Source of the DNA: a virus
Virus record (IMG/VR): IMGVR_UViG_3300042430_000335
Coordinates: 24,519-88,518 of that record
Direction: 5' to 3' (one strand)
Length of the DNA stretch: 64,000 bases
The notes beneath the pieces are model-generated. The model was not told the DNA's origin. It saw only the letters and a program-made list of their open reading frames with translations, and did no database searches. Shown here in pieces: positions 1 through 9,309 of the stretch (position 1 is the first letter of the stretch; the number at the start of each line of letters is the position of its first letter). Made by a program: the position numbers and the translations under genes.

Positions 1-1
1 A

Positions 2-556
2 CATGGTGTATTTGATAGCAAGTTTGACAGGGTGATTATATCCAAGTTGGATTATATTCCTCTGAATGTTAATATAAAATATGATGCCTCTGTTCAACAG
101 TTTTATATTAATAAAACTTATGGAGAAATAATTGTAAAAACATTTATAGATCTTTCAGATTCAGAGTATTTCTGTAATAGGTCATGGACTCTCTCTTTCA
201 ACTTCAATACTAATTCATGGATAAGCTTCCATAGTTATATTCCTAATTGGTATATTGCTGAGAATAATTTCTTCTATTCAGGAATTAATGGAAGTTGTGA
301 TCTTGAAGCAATTGCTGCTGAAGAAGTTCCATGTATTCCAAATTGTGACTTAGCAGGAACCATATCTGCACTTAATTGTAATTTGGCTGGTACAATATCG
401 GTTATAACTACGACCACTACAACAAGTAGTAGCACAACCACAACAACTAGTACAAGCACAACTACAACAACTACTACTGCTGCTCCTCTATGTAATCTTG
501 CAGGAACTATACAACCTATAACCACCACCACAACAACAACTACAGCAATTCCTTAA
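2..556 (+). CDS. Tail structural protein, crAss-like (C-terminal part, cut by window edge)
   Basis: The reading frame is open to the left edge, so only the C-terminal part (about 184 residues) is seen; an internal GTG at 32 is not needed as a start. The piece with WTLSFNF followed by WISFHSYIPNWY resembles a conserved segment of a large tail/structural protein of crAss-like phages. This is recalled family knowledge, not a search result. After FYSGINGS the protein changes character: three copies of a C(D/N)LAGTI motif are linked by long Thr runs and it ends in AIP. The continuation of the usual structural domain seems to appear in the third gene (1208-2080), suggesting the ancestral gene was broken up by Thr-rich inserts. 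Role: virion, probably tail. Confidence 0.6.
   Translation, partial: HGVFDSKFDRVIISKLDYIPLNVNIKYDASVQQFYINKTYGEIIVKTFIDLSDSEYFCNRSWTLSFNFNTNSWISFHSYIPNWYIAENNFFYSGINGSCDLEAIAAEEVPCIPNCDLAGTISALNCNLAGTISVITTTTTTSSSTTTTTSTSTTTTTTTAAPLCNLAGTIQPITTTTTTTTAIP
405..553 (+). repeat. Thr-codon (ACN) low-complexity tracts
   Basis: Long runs of ACA/ACC/ACT with AGT encode Thr/Ser. Equivalent tracts occur at about 793-870, 25733-25830, 46911-46936, 48750-48825 and 48988-49045, each inside a coding sequence and mostly at its 3' end. Similar DNA at distant sites could let genes exchange their ends by recombination. Confidence 0.75.
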
Positions 557-567
557 TAAATAAGAAT

Positions 568-1197
568 ATGGCACAAACAGCATTAATAACATTAACAACC
601 GCAGGAGCTGATACAGGACCCTTTGATCTTTATTCAGACATTGACGGATATTCAGTTCCTTTTGAAACAGGTGTAAGTAAAACTTCTTTAGTTGCTGGAT
701 ACACTTCTACACTTATTCCTAATGGAGCTACAATAGTTAGGGTGAAATCAGATAATGTTTTATGTACAAACTACATAGATCTTTATTTGGTTCCCACCAC
801 TACAACTACAACTAGTAGTACAAGCACTACATCAACAAGTAGCACTACAACCACTACAACTACAGCAGCTCCTTTAACAGTAACAATTGATGCGTGCGGT
901 AGTCAACAGGCTGATCCATCTGGTAATGTATTGATATATGCATATGCTAGTTTTCCTGTAGCTACAACTCTTACAGTTGGTGTTACATGGACAGCTTCTG
1001 ATACTAGTACAATATCTGGAACTGTTACAATTTTAGCAGGAGAAACATGTGGAACAACAACGTTGGTAGCTGATCCTAATGAAACTGGAGCTAATCTAGA
1101 AATTACATCAATTACTCCAGGATCATTTGATAATCAAACATATGTTGAAGGTGTAGAAACATTAGCTGATGTATGTACAACATGTCCTATACCGTAA
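568..1197 (+). CDS. Virion-associated protein with Thr-rich linker
   Basis: A 209-residue protein. Residues 1-75 form a small beta-rich domain (TALITLTTAGADTGPF, then LYSDIDGY) ending in a Cys (CTNYIDLYL). Residues 76-100 are an almost pure Thr/Ser run. Residues 101-209 form a second beta-rich, probably Ig-like domain with Cys near its end (CTTCPIP). It starts 11 bases after the upstream gene. A diverged copy of the first domain opens the next protein, so this is a mobile module of the tail region. It is probably a decoration or adhesin subunit; no enzymatic motif is visible. Placement among tail genes makes a virion role likely, but the precise function is unknown. Confidence 0.55.
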   Translation: MAQTALITLTTAGADTGPFDLYSDIDGYSVPFETGVSKTSLVAGYTSTLIPNGATIVRVKSDNVLCTNYIDLYLVPTTTTTTSSTSTTSTSSTTTTTTTAAPLTVTIDACGSQQADPSGNVLIYAYASFPVATTLTVGVTWTASDTSTISGTVTILAGETCGTTTLVADPNETGANLEITSITPGSFDNQTYVEGVETLADVCTTCPIP

Positions 1198-1207
1198 ATG
1201 AATAAAT

Positions 1208-2080
1208 ATGTCTAAGACAATTGTCATAAAGTTGAAAAAGGCTGGCAGTAGAGTGACTACATTTTCCATATCTGATGATATGGGAAATGTACTCGCTACT
1301 GATGTGCCCAAGAAGAAGTTGATTGAGGGACTAGCTCTTAGTGTAAATGATTCTGTAAAAGTGGTTGTTCTAACTTCTACAGGGATAAATTGTTGTTCAA
1401 AAGTATGGAACATTCCAGTTACAGAAATTTGTGTAACAGAATTAGCTGCTATTAAGTTTCAAGAAAAGAACACGGCATCTCTGTGGAGACATCTTACGAA
1501 TCCTGTAATATACAATACATATTACGGATGTATTAGACCGTACATGATTGAATATCCATTTGCATATCAATATCATGATGAGATTTTACAGAATGTAAAA
1601 GACTACACTAAGGCATACAGATACTTCCCTAGTACGGATGGTGTATTTGATGACAGTAGGAAAGTACAAACAGACAATCAATATTTCAATAAAGCTGTAT
1701 TGTACAACGATCAGCAGTCTTCAGGTGTTCTTAAGTTGGTTCCCAAACCAATGCACAACCTAAAAGAATACATGAAGTATCCTGTGTATAACGTTGATAG
1801 TAAGACAATTACGTTCACAAAGAGTGATAACTTCTATCAATATAATACATTCTGGGGATTGGTTAAGGATAAGACAGTTACACTATTCAACTCAACTTGT
1901 GAGTCTATGTCAATTGATAAAGTTGTTAACCAAGTGAATATGGACTACTCCAAACGCAGTTTCAAAAAAGAACCTCTAAGAGCTAAAGATCTAAAGGTGA
2001 GGCATATATTAGATGACAAAGATGACGTACATTTGGTTAGTCAATTTATTTACACACCTGCTCAAATCTCCTACAAGTAA
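1208..2080 (+). CDS. Tail structural protein, second half of a split crAss-like gene
   Basis: A 290-residue protein with two parts. Residues 1-75 are a diverged copy of the domain that opens the upstream protein (VIKLKKAG..., CCSKVWNIPV). Residues 80-290 (LWRHLTNP, YYGCIRPYMIEYPF, then FNKAVLYNDQQSSGVLKL) look like the C-terminal continuation of the crAss-like structural domain whose earlier part ends at the gene at the left edge. I infer a split ancestral protein whose halves probably still meet in the tail. The stop overlaps the next start by one base (TAATG), so translation of the two is probably coupled. Confidence 0.55.
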   Translation: MSKTIVIKLKKAGSRVTTFSISDDMGNVLATDVPKKKLIEGLALSVNDSVKVVVLTSTGINCCSKVWNIPVTEICVTELAAIKFQEKNTASLWRHLTNPVIYNTYYGCIRPYMIEYPFAYQYHDEILQNVKDYTKAYRYFPSTDGVFDDSRKVQTDNQYFNKAVLYNDQQSSGVLKLVPKPMHNLKEYMKYPVYNVDSKTITFTKSDNFYQYNTFWGLVKDKTVTLFNSTCESMSIDKVVNQVNMDYSKRSFKKEPLRAKDLKVRHILDDKDDVHLVSQFIYTPAQISYK

Positions 2081-3423
2081 TGAAAAAGTGGCTTGATAAA
2101 TATAAGGACATATCTATAGCACAAAATGGTATAGAAGGAACAATGGGTGGATTGACAGACATTGGTTTCAATTACAATGGTGCATGGGGTGGCACAATGC
2201 AGATGGGAGGATCTATGCCTGGTGCTGTAGGATTCACGTATGCACGTACGGGAGGTATTCCTTCCAATGGTCCTTATGCAAAGAAGACAAAGGCTAGTGC
2301 ACAGAATGGAATGGAAATGAAATTCTACCAAGAAGGACTAGATTGGAAACCTAGGAATATTAGTAAGCAGGGATCTAAAATAAAGAAGGATGACATGGGT
2401 TATTGGAATCCTGATAACTGGGGAGAACCTGTAGAAATAGGAAGTAATGAAATAACAATGCAAGGAGTGTATGAACCCCTTCTTGGCATTTCTGATACAG
2501 GAGACACACAAATGATGTATCCTGGAGAAGACTATGAGTTTGATGGAGAATCAGTAACAGAATACCCTGTAATGCAACCAGGTGGAAAGATAGTTCCAAA
2601 TCCAGGCGTTGCATATACAAAGAAGTATCCACCTATATATTTAGATAATCCTAAAGATCCTAGAATAGGTATGTATACAGAAAAAGGTAATCAATATTTA
2701 TACAAAAAACCTATAGCAAAAGAAAGTCAACTTCCCACTATATATACAGAGAATCCAAAAGATAAAAGAATTAAATCATATCAAGACAGCTTAAGTTTAT
2801 ATAATAAATTTAAAGACGCTAAAAGTAACTATATAAATACTATTACTTCTAAAGGATTTAATCCTTCTTATGTAGAAGAGTGGACAACAGATGGATATGT
2901 TGACAAGGATGTAAATCCTAAAATAGGAGCAATTAAGTATGGAATTTTACAAAATCCAGGAGGTGGTTTTGATAGAGATGAAAAAGGGAATCCAAGATAT
3001 TTTAATTATTATCCTACTAAGTCAGGTAAAGAATTGAAAGTGTATTTAGATACTGACCTTGGTAAAGCTATTAGTACTAGATATCCTATCTATAAAAAAC
3101 CTGTACAGCCTGTTAAGTATAAAAAGCCTGAACCTAAAAAACCAGAATCAAAACCACAACGAGAAACAAAAAAAGATCTTGTTGTGCCTATTAGTAAAAT
3201 GGAAACGCCCACTGCTCTGAATAAAACTGTTCCCAATCTTCCTTACAGAGTAGATTATTCAGGAAACTCACAATACTTTGCCTCAGATAAAGAAGGTGAA
3301 GAATTTATAAAAAATCTGAATAAAGACTTTATGGAAAATAAAATATCAAGTCCTGGAAATGTTTCTGGATATTATGAAACAAAAAAGAAAAAGAACGGTG
3401 GTTGGTTAGAGAAATATAAATAA
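2080..3423 (+). CDS. Virion structural protein with AQNG/GG motifs
   Basis: A 447-residue protein starting in a TAATG overlap with the upstream stop. The N-terminus is Gly-rich and holds recurring short motifs: SIAQNGIEG near residue 13, GTMQMGGSMPG, KASAQNGME, and VMQPGGKIV near 170. The middle and C-terminus are Lys/Pro/Tyr-rich with a repeated YTxNPKDxRI element (YLDNPKDPRI and YTENPKDKRI). The end, NGGWLEKYK, resembles its own start, MKKWLDKYK. No enzyme family is recognised. Its position between tail and cargo genes and the motifs shared with the next gene and the small basic proteins suggest a virion component that could be processed during assembly. Function is inferred. Confidence 0.5.
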   Translation: MKKWLDKYKDISIAQNGIEGTMGGLTDIGFNYNGAWGGTMQMGGSMPGAVGFTYARTGGIPSNGPYAKKTKASAQNGMEMKFYQEGLDWKPRNISKQGSKIKKDDMGYWNPDNWGEPVEIGSNEITMQGVYEPLLGISDTGDTQMMYPGEDYEFDGESVTEYPVMQPGGKIVPNPGVAYTKKYPPIYLDNPKDPRIGMYTEKGNQYLYKKPIAKESQLPTIYTENPKDKRIKSYQDSLSLYNKFKDAKSNYINTITSKGFNPSYVEEWTTDGYVDKDVNPKIGAIKYGILQNPGGGFDRDEKGNPRYFNYYPTKSGKELKVYLDTDLGKAISTRYPIYKKPVQPVKYKKPEPKKPESKPQRETKKDLVVPISKMETPTALNKTVPNLPYRVDYSGNSQYFASDKEGEEFIKNLNKDFMENKISSPGNVSGYYETKKKKNGGWLEKYK

Positions 3424-3444
3424 AAACCTGTACAATAACATATT

Positions 3445-6400
3445 ATGAAGAAAGACATTTTAAAAATTGCTGGTGTTAAATCTGAAGCTGAGTTGTACGC
3501 TAAGTATGGTACAGAGGCTGAGTTTATGGCTAAACATGGTGGTGCATTTAAAAAAGCTAAAATGGGATCAGCTATGGTTAAGAAGCAATTGATCCAGCTT
3601 ACTGATTTTGCTAATCCTCCACAGGCTCAGGATGGTGTAGATGTTCCACAATATCAATATGCAGGAATGCCTTTGAAAGCAAATTTGCAAACACCTTCTT
3701 TCATGCAGCCATTTAACTTTAATGCTCCTGCTTATCAACAATATCAACCTATGGGTTTACCAGACAGTAGATCTGAAGATATAGTGAATTCTTCTGTATA
3801 TGATATTACAGGAATGGATAGGTATTATGGAAAACCCCTTACACCAAAATCACCCAAACCTTTTGTATCTAAAGTACCCCCTAAAGAAAATAAATTAACT
3901 AAAGATAATATTTTTGATGCAGGTTTAGATATTGTACAAGGCATTGTGCAATCTAAAGAAGACAGAGAAAACATGTTAAGAGCTAAACAGTTTTCTGCTA
4001 TGAGCGATGTTGCACTACAAGCTGCTAGCGTGCGTGATGATATTAAAAATAGATATCTTCGTCCTGAAGATATGATGTTTGATCCAAATCAACTTTCTCG
4101 TTCTTATGGAACAGGATATGATGTGCTTCAAGCAACTGCTGAGGATGGTACAAAGATTGGTGGTAATCCAACAGAGATTCAAAATATGTACAATCCTGGA
4201 GACATCTATTCCAATCTTGGTTATGAACCATTGGATGAAAGCAGTAAGGTGAAACAGTTCCAAGGTGGTGGTGCTATATTTGCTAATTGGAAACAAGATT
4301 TGACATCCTTTGGAGCAGATAGTGCAGGTGATCTTGGTGGTGGACTTGGTAGTTATATTGGTGGAGGAAAAGGTGAAGCCTCTGGTGCTAGTAAAATTGG
4401 TGGTGGACTTGGTCAATTAGCAGGAACAGCATTAGGAGGACCTCTTGGTGGTGTTATCGGTAGTGCTGCTGGTTCCTTACTTGGTGGTGTAATTGGTGGA
4501 GCACAACAAAAGAAAATTGATGATATGTTGGCTCAAGGACAAGCTAATGCAGCAAATGCATCTTTTCAACAATTACAACAAGGTCGATTTAGTTCATTTA
4601 TGGAAGATGGTGGAGAAGTTGGACTTAAGTATTTAAGTCATGATTGGCAGCCACAAGTGATTGCTACATTTGGTGAACACAAACTAAAAGATTTGTTACG
4701 TCCTGATAATCAATCAGATATCATGAGATCTGGTGGTCATCTAAAAGATTATAGTTACACTCCTCCTAGTGCAAGAGCTATGTCTACAGAAAGACCTAAT
4801 ATGCAAATGGGAGGAAACCTTAAACCTCTTTGGGGTGGTGATATTGAGCCTGTGTCTTATAATCCATATATGCCTGGTGATGGTATGACGTATGAAGCAT
4901 TTGGTGACTACCACAAAGATGGTGGTGTAGGAATGGACTATGCAGGATCAAAAGTTGAAGTGCAACCTAAAGAACCTATATTTGAAACAGAAGATGGTGG
5001 ATCTATAGGACCTGACGGACAACCTGAGAAATCTGCTACAGTTCTTGGAGGAATGCGTATTGATAAAACATTTGCTCCTGAGCTTGGTGAAGAAATATCT
5101 AAAGGTTTAACATTCCAGAAATACGGACAAAATCTTAGCAAGCTAGAAGTTAAACAGAACAAAATTATGGACAAGGGTGTGTCTCTTGTAGATGAAATAA
5201 ATGGTGATAATCCTTTTGACTTGTTAAAGTTAAATTCTGGAAAAGCTCTAATGGCTGGTGCAAATATGAAACTTAAAGGAATTGCTGATAAGAAAATTAC
5301 AGCTGCCAACATTCAACAATCTATACATGAGGAAGCAGAAAAGTATGGATATAAAGATGTTGACAAGTTTAATGAAGATTTATTTAAAGGTAAGTTTAAA
5401 GGATCGAAGATGGCTAAATTTGGTGCTAAGATGGAAACTGCTCAAGGAGGTCTTCGTTTGTACGGAGATCCTGTAGAACAATCTACATTTGGTCCTGGTG
5501 GGGGATATCAAGCTCCTTTGCCACCAGCCACAGTTTCTAAAGGTGTTCCTGGTAAAAGAAATGCAGTTGAGGTTACAGACATCTCTCAAGTGACAGATAA
5601 TGATTTGAGAGAACTGTACACTAAGGCAGAAAAATATAAAGGTAAAGGTGCTAACAAAGCTGTAGCTGATTTCCAAAGAGCATTCCATGCTAAGTATCCA
5701 GAAGTTGCAACACAAATCTTAAGTGAATACGATGTTACGAATCTTGGAAAAACTAAAGGATTAGGTAAATCTAATCTTGAAAGTAACGTAGATCAATACT
5801 TTGGTCCTAGGACAGAGAGGTATAGGGCTGCACTAGAGAACATTGGTCGTAAGCCTATGTTGGAAAAACCCACTAGACTAAACAGTGAGCTACCTCCTGC
5901 AATTGTTCCACCTAAGACAATTTCTCCAAAAACTCCTACAATGCAAACTTCCACTCCTCCTTTGAAAGGTCCAGGAGTGTTAGATGTAGCATACTCACTT
6001 CTTGAACCATATACAAGGAGAGGATATAAAGTGACTCCTGATTTGTCTTCTGAAATGTTTGCACTAGCGTCAAATCAATTAGATCCTGTACAAGCACAAA
6101 CATTCAAACCTTTGTTAGAAACTCCTCAAACAGTTTCTTATCAGGATATATTAAATGCTAATCAGGCTGACTTCAATGCTTTGCAAAGAAGAGTGGGATA
6201 TAATCCAGCAGCTCTATCTGAACTATCTTCAAAGAAATATGCTGCCAATGCTGCTGCAAAAGCACAAGAGTTTAGAGAGAACCAAGGACTTGCTATGGGT
6301 GCGTACAACAGGAACAGGTCACTATTAAATGATTCCACTTTAAAGAACCTAGCAATTCTAGATACTCAATACCAAAGACAGTCTCAGGCTAGATCTAATA

Positions 6401-6636
6401 CAAAAGCACAAGCTCAAGCGGCTCTTAACTCCATCTCAGATAAAATTGCTAAGAGTAAACTTGAGTCTATGACAATGAATGTTTATCAAAATATGTTCCC
6501 TCAGTTTACATTTGATTCTTCAGGAAGAGCAATTAAGACTGGTGCTCCCACTAGGTTTAATATTGGACAGGTAGCTAAGAAAGGAGCCAAAGTTAATAGA
6601 AATGGCTCCATAGTAAAAGCTATCAAAAATCTATAA
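3445..6636 (+). CDS. Large virion protein with glycine-zipper segment (cargo candidate)
   Basis: A 1,063-residue protein. The N-terminus (about 1-60) is basic and ends in QAQDGVD. Residues about 288-352 are a glycine-zipper stretch (GGGLGSYIGGG, then GGPLGGVIGSAAGSLLGG) of the kind that can insert in a membrane. The motifs FMEDGGEVG, MRSGGHLK, NMQMGGNLK and TAQGGLRL recur through the middle. The C-terminal third is helical and charged. This layout suits an internal virion protein ejected with DNA that helps cross the cell envelope, as proposed for crAss-like cargo proteins. No catalytic motif was seen. A terminator-like hairpin follows it, so it probably closes the first structural transcription unit. 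Confidence 0.5.
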   Translation: MKKDILKIAGVKSEAELYAKYGTEAEFMAKHGGAFKKAKMGSAMVKKQLIQLTDFANPPQAQDGVDVPQYQYAGMPLKANLQTPSFMQPFNFNAPAYQQYQPMGLPDSRSEDIVNSSVYDITGMDRYYGKPLTPKSPKPFVSKVPPKENKLTKDNIFDAGLDIVQGIVQSKEDRENMLRAKQFSAMSDVALQAASVRDDIKNRYLRPEDMMFDPNQLSRSYGTGYDVLQATAEDGTKIGGNPTEIQNMYNPGDIYSNLGYEPLDESSKVKQFQGGGAIFANWKQDLTSFGADSAGDLGGGLGSYIGGGKGEASGASKIGGGLGQLAGTALGGPLGGVIGSAAGSLLGGVIGGAQQKKIDDMLAQGQANAANASFQQLQQGRFSSFMEDGGEVGLKYLSHDWQPQVIATFGEHKLKDLLRPDNQSDIMRSGGHLKDYSYTPPSARAMSTERPNMQMGGNLKPLWGGDIEPVSYNPYMPGDGMTYEAFGDYHKDGGVGMDYAGSKVEVQPKEPIFETEDGGSIGPDGQPEKSATVLGGMRIDKTFAPELGEEISKGLTFQKYGQNLSKLEVKQNKIMDKGVSLVDEINGDNPFDLLKLNSGKALMAGANMKLKGIADKKITAANIQQSIHEEAEKYGYKDVDKFNEDLFKGKFKGSKMAKFGAKMETAQGGLRLYGDPVEQSTFGPGGGYQAPLPPATVSKGVPGKRNAVEVTDISQVTDNDLRELYTKAEKYKGKGANKAVADFQRAFHAKYPEVATQILSEYDVTNLGKTKGLGKSNLESNVDQYFGPRTERYRAALENIGRKPMLEKPTRLNSELPPAIVPPKTISPKTPTMQTSTPPLKGPGVLDVAYSLLEPYTRRGYKVTPDLSSEMFALASNQLDPVQAQTFKPLLETPQTVSYQDILNANQADFNALQRRVGYNPAALSELSSKKYAANAAAKAQEFRENQGLAMGAYNRNRSLLNDSTLKNLAILDTQYQRQSQARSNTKAQAQAALNSISDKIAKSKLESMTMNVYQNMFPQFTFDSSGRAIKTGAPTRFNIGQVAKKGAKVNRNGSIVKAIKNL

Positions 6637-6647
6637 TCAACTCAGTT

Positions 6648-6696
6648 ATACCAACTTAATGAAAGTAGTTATTGCTCTTGGTTGGTATTACTTTTT
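6648..6696 (+). terminator. Hairpin plus T-run after the first structural block
   Basis: ATACCAAC at 6648-6655 pairs with GTTGGTAT at 6681-6688 (8 bp, 25-base loop), followed closely by a run of five T at 6692-6696. The long loop makes it a modest terminator. Its 3' arm lies inside the spacer of the next promoter, so termination and re-initiation share the same bases. Confidence 0.5.
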
Positions 6697-6708
6697 AAAT
6701 TACATTTG
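6677..6708 (+). promoter_or_regulatory. Bacteroidota-type promoter for the cargo genes
   Basis: CTTG at 6677-6680, exactly 20 bases, then TACATTTG at 6701-6708, a full match to TAnnTTTG. The predicted start is about 6712, giving a leader of about 12 bases before the ATG at 6724. It overlaps the terminator hairpin just upstream. Confidence 0.7.
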
Positions 6709-6723
6709 CTAACTTAATCAGAC

Positions 6724-9306
6724 ATGGCTTCATTTACAGACGCAATATCACAATTTAACCCTTATGTTTCCCAACTTCCCGTAGATGCTATGGTGAAGGT
6801 GGGTATGTACAAACAGCAGAAGTATGATGAGGGAGTTCAGAAAATTCAGGGATATATAGATAGTATTGCTGGATTAGATGTTGTCAAACCTCTTCAAAAA
6901 CAATATCTGCAGTCAAAGCTTAATGAATTAGGAAGCAAGTTGAAAACTGTAGCTGCTGGAGACTTCTCAAACTTCCAACTTGTCAACTCTGTAGGAGGAA
7001 TGTCTACACAGATTGTTAAGGATCCAATTGTAAACAATGCTGTCATGTCCACTCAGAAAGTTAGAAAAGGACAACAAGACAAAGAGGCAGCAATTAAATC
7101 TGGAAAGTCTTCTCCTGAGAATGACTGGTGGTGGGATACCCAAGTAGGAGGCTGGATAAATGATGGAAAACTTGACAGCAGTTTTAATGGTGGTTATCTA
7201 GAGTATATAGATGTTGATTCTAAATTAAGAGAAGTTGCTGAAAAAGTTAAAGAAATAGATAATTCTATTGACATTCCTTACCAAAGAGATAATGCTGGTA
7301 ATTATATCCGTGACAAGAATGGTAATTTTTTAGTTGATGATGCAATGCTTCGTGTTAAAACTAAAGGAAAGTCTGCTCAAAAACTACTTGATAACTTTTA
7401 TTCAAGTTTGGATGAAAGAGAAAAGCAGCAACTTAGTGTAACTGGAATGTATCATTACAGAGGAGCAACTAAAGATACGTTTAAGAGAGACTTACAAACC
7501 ACATACGATAGAAATAAAAAGATGCTATCTGATGAGATTGTTGATTTGTCTGTTGAACTTAAATCAAACCCAAATCTTACATCTGTACAAAAAGCAGAAA
7601 AAGAAGCACAGATCAATAGAATAAATGAAACACTCAGGAGTGGTAAACTCGATAGCGAGTTAAGATCTGAACTATCTAGATTAGATAGTATAACCAATAT
7701 AGAAGATTATAAATCTAAACTGTATACACAGAAATACTTGACCAACTTAGCTCAAGATATGTCTTATCAGAGCTATGTCCAAGAAATTCAAAGTAATCCA
7801 TATGCTCAGATGAATATGGAGAAAAAGAAATTGGAGTTCTCAGTTAATAGAGCTAGACAAGAACACGCAGAGTGGGCAGCTACTCATGCTCTAAATATAC
7901 AAAAGTTTCAAGCTGAAGAAACAGAAAGAGTGAGAAAATCAATGCTTGAAGCTCCTGTTGTAACTCCTGGAGGTCTTTCTACAAGTACAAAGATGCCCAC
8001 TCTTGCTGAACTTAACACACAAATAGAAGCTGCTGGTCAAGCATCAAAACAACTTGATTCAGAATATGCTCCTCAATTATTTTCAAAATTATCAGCAGGT
8101 GAAAGACAAAAGGCTTTACAAAAGCTTGTTGATGATTATAATATTAATCCAAGAAGCATAAAAGATCCTCTACAAAAAGAATATGTAGAAAGAAAGAGAG
8201 GATTTGAAATAGACATTGCACAGAAAAACAATTTGTTTAAAACTGTACATGAAGGAAGTAAACAGTTTGATGAGCAGATTGCTAAAGCGATGGGATCTGA
8301 AGGTGGTGTTAATTTTGCAAATGGAAAACAGTTATATAGTGCAGAAGAACTTTTCTCTGTAGTGAATGACGCTAAGAAGTTTATAAGAAGTGAAGGTGGA
8401 GGTTATGGTGGAACACAAGCAAAAGTTACAATTGATTCTCAAGGACTTTTAGCTAAATATAAAGGAACTAAATATGAACCAATTGCAAGAGCTTACAGTA
8501 AACGTTTTAGTGGACAACCGTTAACTTCTGTTGAAAGTTCAATAATTAACAAAGGTATTGATCTTGAGAAGAAGTATCAACCAGCTCTTGCAGGTACAGT
8601 AAAACAAAAGCTTGATTATCAATCATCTGAATTGGCAAAAAGAATGCCTGAATATCAAGTGGCTATTGGTACAATAGATTCAAAGAATGAGAATGTTAAG
8701 AGACGCATTGATAATCTTTTAGGAAATAAGTTTCGTGAATACGAAACTCTTGGTCAAGTGGACGTTGAACGTAAAGAACAATTTAGTCCATCTGCCCTTA
8801 CAGAGCTACAAAAGAATCCTAATACAAAATATACTATTGAAAAGAAGTATGATGGTAGTGCTAATATGATTGTTACAGATGGGTCAACCACTCAAATAGT
8901 TCCAATGACTACAAATGAGTTTAGTTCTTTCTTCCCAGACTATGCACAAACACATCCTTTGAACAGTGTTAAGTATGCTGTAATGTCATCACCAAATCAC
9001 ACTACAAATCTTGCTGGTGGAAATGATGAATCTGCTGCTGTTAATGCTTATTTTACTGGATACAATATTCCTGGTTTGGCAAAAACTGCAATAGCTCCTA
9101 AAGTTAGACTTGATGTAGAAGGTAATCCTTTTAACAATGGTGGTCCTAGTGATAAGTATAGTGTTAGGATGTATGTATATGATGGCAATACATGGAAGAC
9201 AGATATTCTTAATCAACAAGGATTCCTTACAGAAGATGGTGTAATTGGAGTAATTAACAATATTGGAACAAACACTGTAGAAGATCTACTGAAAAAAAAT
9301 AGATAA
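6724..9306 (+). CDS. Cargo protein upstream of the virion RNA polymerase (crAss-like)
   Basis: An 860-residue, mostly helical, hydrophilic protein. Its N-terminus (QFNPYVSQLPVD, then QQKYDEGVQKIQ) has the form I associate with a conserved crAss-like virion protein encoded just before the giant polymerase protein. No signal peptide, membrane segment or catalytic motif is visible. Coiled-coil-prone stretches occur around residues 255-330 and 360-410. It begins a new transcription unit with its own promoter and is separated by 3 bases from the 3,839-residue gene, so the proteins are probably made together and packaged together. Role inferred: internal or ejected virion protein. Its exact function is unknown. 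Confidence 0.6.
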   Translation: MASFTDAISQFNPYVSQLPVDAMVKVGMYKQQKYDEGVQKIQGYIDSIAGLDVVKPLQKQYLQSKLNELGSKLKTVAAGDFSNFQLVNSVGGMSTQIVKDPIVNNAVMSTQKVRKGQQDKEAAIKSGKSSPENDWWWDTQVGGWINDGKLDSSFNGGYLEYIDVDSKLREVAEKVKEIDNSIDIPYQRDNAGNYIRDKNGNFLVDDAMLRVKTKGKSAQKLLDNFYSSLDEREKQQLSVTGMYHYRGATKDTFKRDLQTTYDRNKKMLSDEIVDLSVELKSNPNLTSVQKAEKEAQINRINETLRSGKLDSELRSELSRLDSITNIEDYKSKLYTQKYLTNLAQDMSYQSYVQEIQSNPYAQMNMEKKKLEFSVNRARQEHAEWAATHALNIQKFQAEETERVRKSMLEAPVVTPGGLSTSTKMPTLAELNTQIEAAGQASKQLDSEYAPQLFSKLSAGERQKALQKLVDDYNINPRSIKDPLQKEYVERKRGFEIDIAQKNNLFKTVHEGSKQFDEQIAKAMGSEGGVNFANGKQLYSAEELFSVVNDAKKFIRSEGGGYGGTQAKVTIDSQGLLAKYKGTKYEPIARAYSKRFSGQPLTSVESSIINKGIDLEKKYQPALAGTVKQKLDYQSSELAKRMPEYQVAIGTIDSKNENVKRRIDNLLGNKFREYETLGQVDVERKEQFSPSALTELQKNPNTKYTIEKKYDGSANMIVTDGSTTQIVPMTTNEFSSFFPDYAQTHPLNSVKYAVMSSPNHTTNLAGGNDESAAVNAYFTGYNIPGLAKTAIAPKVRLDVEGNPFNNGGPSDKYSVRMYVYDGNTWKTDILNQQGFLTEDGVIGVINNIGTNTVEDLLKKNR

Positions 9307-9309
9307 ATA

